7,470 bases of DNA from JBMYQA01 sp049600855 (lineage in GTDB: Bacteria > Bacteroidota > Bacteroidia > Cytophagales > Flammeovirgaceae), in contig JBMYQA010000292.1 in the NCBI GenBank assembly GCA_049600855.1, positions 1 to 7,470 of the forward strand. Direction: 5' to 3'. The notes below the pieces were generated by a model. The model was given only the letters and a program-made list of their open reading frames with translations. It had not been told where the DNA came from and searched no databases. The position numbers were made by a program, and so were the translations under genes. This document shows positions 6,343-7,470 of the stretch, in pieces (within the stretch, counting starts at the first letter, position 1; the number at the start of each line of letters is the position of its first letter).

Positions 6343-6351
6343 TTAGTTTTG
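6321..6351 (+). promoter_or_regulatory. Candidate promoter of the LytTR response regulator
   Basis: TTG at 6321-6323 and TAGTTTTG at 6344-6351 are separated by 20 bases, matching the Bacteroidota -33/-7 pattern (TTG ... TAnnTTTG). The predicted 5' leader to the ATG at 6494 is about 135 bases. TTTTGAACC at 6334-6342 lies between the two elements. Confidence 0.45.
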
Positions 6352-6446
6352 TAATTCGCACAAAAACAACAAAAACACAACATACTGTAAATCAAATATT
6401 TATCATCAATCTATATGTAATAAAAAGTTATTTAAAAGGGCATTAC

Positions 6447-6468
6447 ATGAAATAGATGTGTATTTCAT
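6447..6468. repeat. 8-bp dyad upstream of the response-regulator start
   Basis: ATGAAATA-GATGTG-TATTTCAT is a perfect inverted repeat with a 6-base centre. It ends 25 bases before the ATG at 6494. It lies downstream of the candidate promoter, so it could be an autoregulatory operator or a leader hairpin. A possible GTG start at 6458 falls in its centre. Confidence 0.4.
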
Positions 6469-6493
6469 ACGTACTTATCAATCAAATTGGCAC

Positions 6494-7240
6494 ATGAAAA
6501 CGGTTATCATAGAAGACAATCCTTCGGCACAGCGATTACTGAGTAATCTCATTGAAAAATATTGCACACAACTTCAGGTAACTGGCATTGCCTCTAACGT
6601 TGAAGAAGGATTGCTACTGATTGACTCTACCCAACCAGATTTGGTATTTTTAGATGTGGAAATGCCAGACGGAACGGGCTTTGAACTATTGGAAAAATTG
6701 CCACAAATCAACTTCAAAGTGATCTTTACCACTGCCCATGAAAAATATGCACTACAAGCGATTAAGTTCAGTGCCTTAGATTACCTACTCAAACCGATCG
6801 AATTAGCGGAGCTATTAGATGCCATTAAAAAAGCGGAAGAGGAAGTTCAAAAAGATCTTGCGGAAGTTAAAATCAAAACATTACTCAAAAACTTAGGCAT
6901 TGGTCAAGAGCATCCCAAAACAATTATTCTGAAAGATAAATATGGTTTACAACTTACTGATGTTGCCGATATTATTCGATTAGAAGCCATGGGCAGCTAC
7001 ACGAAGTTTTTCATCAAAGATCAAGCACCGATTCTCATTTCAAAAGTACTGAAAGAATATGGAGGCTTACTCCCTACTGCCCAATTTTTCAGGTGTCACC
7101 AGTCTCACATCATCAATATGGACTTCCTACTCCGGTACGATAAACGCGAAGGGGATGTCTTACTTTTAAAAGATGGCAGTAAAGTGCCCTTAGCAGTACG
7201 AAAACGGGATGCTTTATTAGAAGTGATTAATCAACGATGA
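6494..7240 (+). CDS. LytTR-family (LytR/AlgR-type) response regulator
   Basis: This encodes 248 residues, normal for a receiver-LytTR protein. The receiver domain (1-115) starts MKTVIIEDN with the acidic pair E7/D8. It has phosphoacceptor D54 in VFLDVEMPDGTGFELL, the switch T79/T80 in VIFTTAH, and K100 in DYLLKP. A charged linker (about 112-140) leads to a LytTR DNA-binding domain (142-248) with IIRLEAMGSYTKFF and the family signature F199-R-C-H-Q-S-H-I-I-N208. It is expected to be phosphorylated by a sensor kinase, often a LytS/YehU-type His kinase in this phylum, and to bind direct repeats in DNA; no kinase gene is in the window. An in-frame GTG at 6458 would add 12 residues, but the receiver fold starts naturally at MKTV. 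It is divergent from the cohesin-protein operon, which makes that operon and its own promoter plausible targets. No clear terminator follows. Confidence 0.93.
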   Translation: MKTVIIEDNPSAQRLLSNLIEKYCTQLQVTGIASNVEEGLLLIDSTQPDLVFLDVEMPDGTGFELLEKLPQINFKVIFTTAHEKYALQAIKFSALDYLLKPIELAELLDAIKKAEEEVQKDLAEVKIKTLLKNLGIGQEHPKTIILKDKYGLQLTDVADIIRLEAMGSYTKFFIKDQAPILISKVLKEYGGLLPTAQFFRCHQSHIINMDFLLRYDKREGDVLLLKDGSKVPLAVRKRDALLEVINQR

Positions 7241-7393
7241 TCAAGACCCATTTTCAGAACTCACAAAATCATCGCTACGCATTTATCGTTAAATTTTCGC
7301 TTATCAAAGAAGACGTAACGCTTACCAACTAGGTACGAACACATACAAATCTGATATTTTTCACAACAATCTGTACGCTATCTTTAGCTTGGA

Positions 7394-7412
7394 AATTAGT
7401 CAAAAACTAATT
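7394..7412. repeat. Small hairpin downstream of the response regulator
   Basis: AATTAGT-CAAAA-ACTAATT forms a 7-bp stem with a 5-base loop about 155 bases past the regulator stop. It is AT-rich and has no U-tract on either side, so it is not a convincing terminator. It may belong to the leader of a gene beyond the window. The rest of 7241-7470 shows no gene. Confidence 0.25.
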
Positions 7413-7470
7413 CAGAATAAGTACTCGGCAACAAATAGTTTATACTAAATTTTGGAAGTGTTTTTTGTTC

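Larger units (their letters stand above)
6135..6493. other. Divergent intergenic regulatory region
   Basis: These 359 bases separate the cohesin-protein operon (leftward) from the response regulator (rightward). They contain two TAnnTTTG boxes in opposite orientations, a mirrored 9-mer next to each box, an A/C-rich tract at about 6358-6383 (repeated CAAAAACA-like units), and an 8-bp dyad at 6447-6468. I see no RNA gene and no credible small ORF in it. Confidence 0.6.

Noticed and set aside
6358..6383. A/C-rich tract with repeated CAAAAACA-like units, considered as a tandem repeat or CRISPR-like element
   Set aside because: The units are irregular and too short, and no spacer structure is present; it is simple low-complexity DNA in a promoter region.
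6458..6493. GTG start for the response regulator
   Set aside because: The receiver domain begins at MKTV (6494); the 12 extra residues add no fold element, and the GTG sits inside a dyad.
7241..7470. Gene or terminator after the response regulator
   Set aside because: No open frame with a credible start, no stem followed by a U-tract, and only a near-match promoter (TAAATTTTG at 7446-7454) were seen.

Overview
The window looks like a chromosomal segment of a low-GC member of the Bacteroidota. Evidence seen in the sequence: a type IX secretion (T9SS) type A sorting tail, a LytTR-family response regulator, weak or absent Shine-Dalgarno sequences, and several TAnnTTTG boxes of the kind used by the Bacteroidota housekeeping sigma factor. 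The dockerin-like tails with a trailing W..FV..DY..NPF..IGDVN segment resemble what I recall from Saprospiria-type genomes, so that class is a reasonable guess and no more.

Layout: (1) 1-86 is the N-terminus of a truncated acidic protein on the minus strand. (2) 241-819 (-) is a complete YqgE/AlgH (UPF0301) gene. (3) 1105-6134 (-) holds three consecutive genes for exported proteins. In transcription order they are a 699-aa protein with three cohesin-like domains, a dockerin-like module and a T9SS tail; a 232-aa protein that is mostly a beta-sandwich plus dockerin-like tail; and a 673-aa seven-bladed SBBP beta-propeller with the same tail. A good intrinsic terminator (1029-1056) closes the group. 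The two internal gaps contain inverted repeats but no recognisable promoter, which suggests one operon with possible attenuation or processing between genes. (4) 6135-6493 is a divergent regulatory region with two TAnnTTTG boxes, each immediately preceded by the same 9-mer TTTTGAACC in mirror orientation. (5) 6494-7240 (+) is a LytTR response regulator. The last 230 bases hold no gene I can support.

How the genes may work together (inference): the three exported proteins share one homologous C-terminal module, and only the first has cohesin-like domains and a T9SS signal. The simplest model is a small surface assembly in which the cohesin protein is the T9SS-exported scaffold and the propeller and the short protein dock to it. 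The divergent regulator and the mirrored promoter element make regulation by that regulator plausible. No enzyme or polysaccharide-utilisation gene is visible, so a cellulose-degrading role is not supported. The yqgE gene and the truncated gene look like unrelated housekeeping neighbours.
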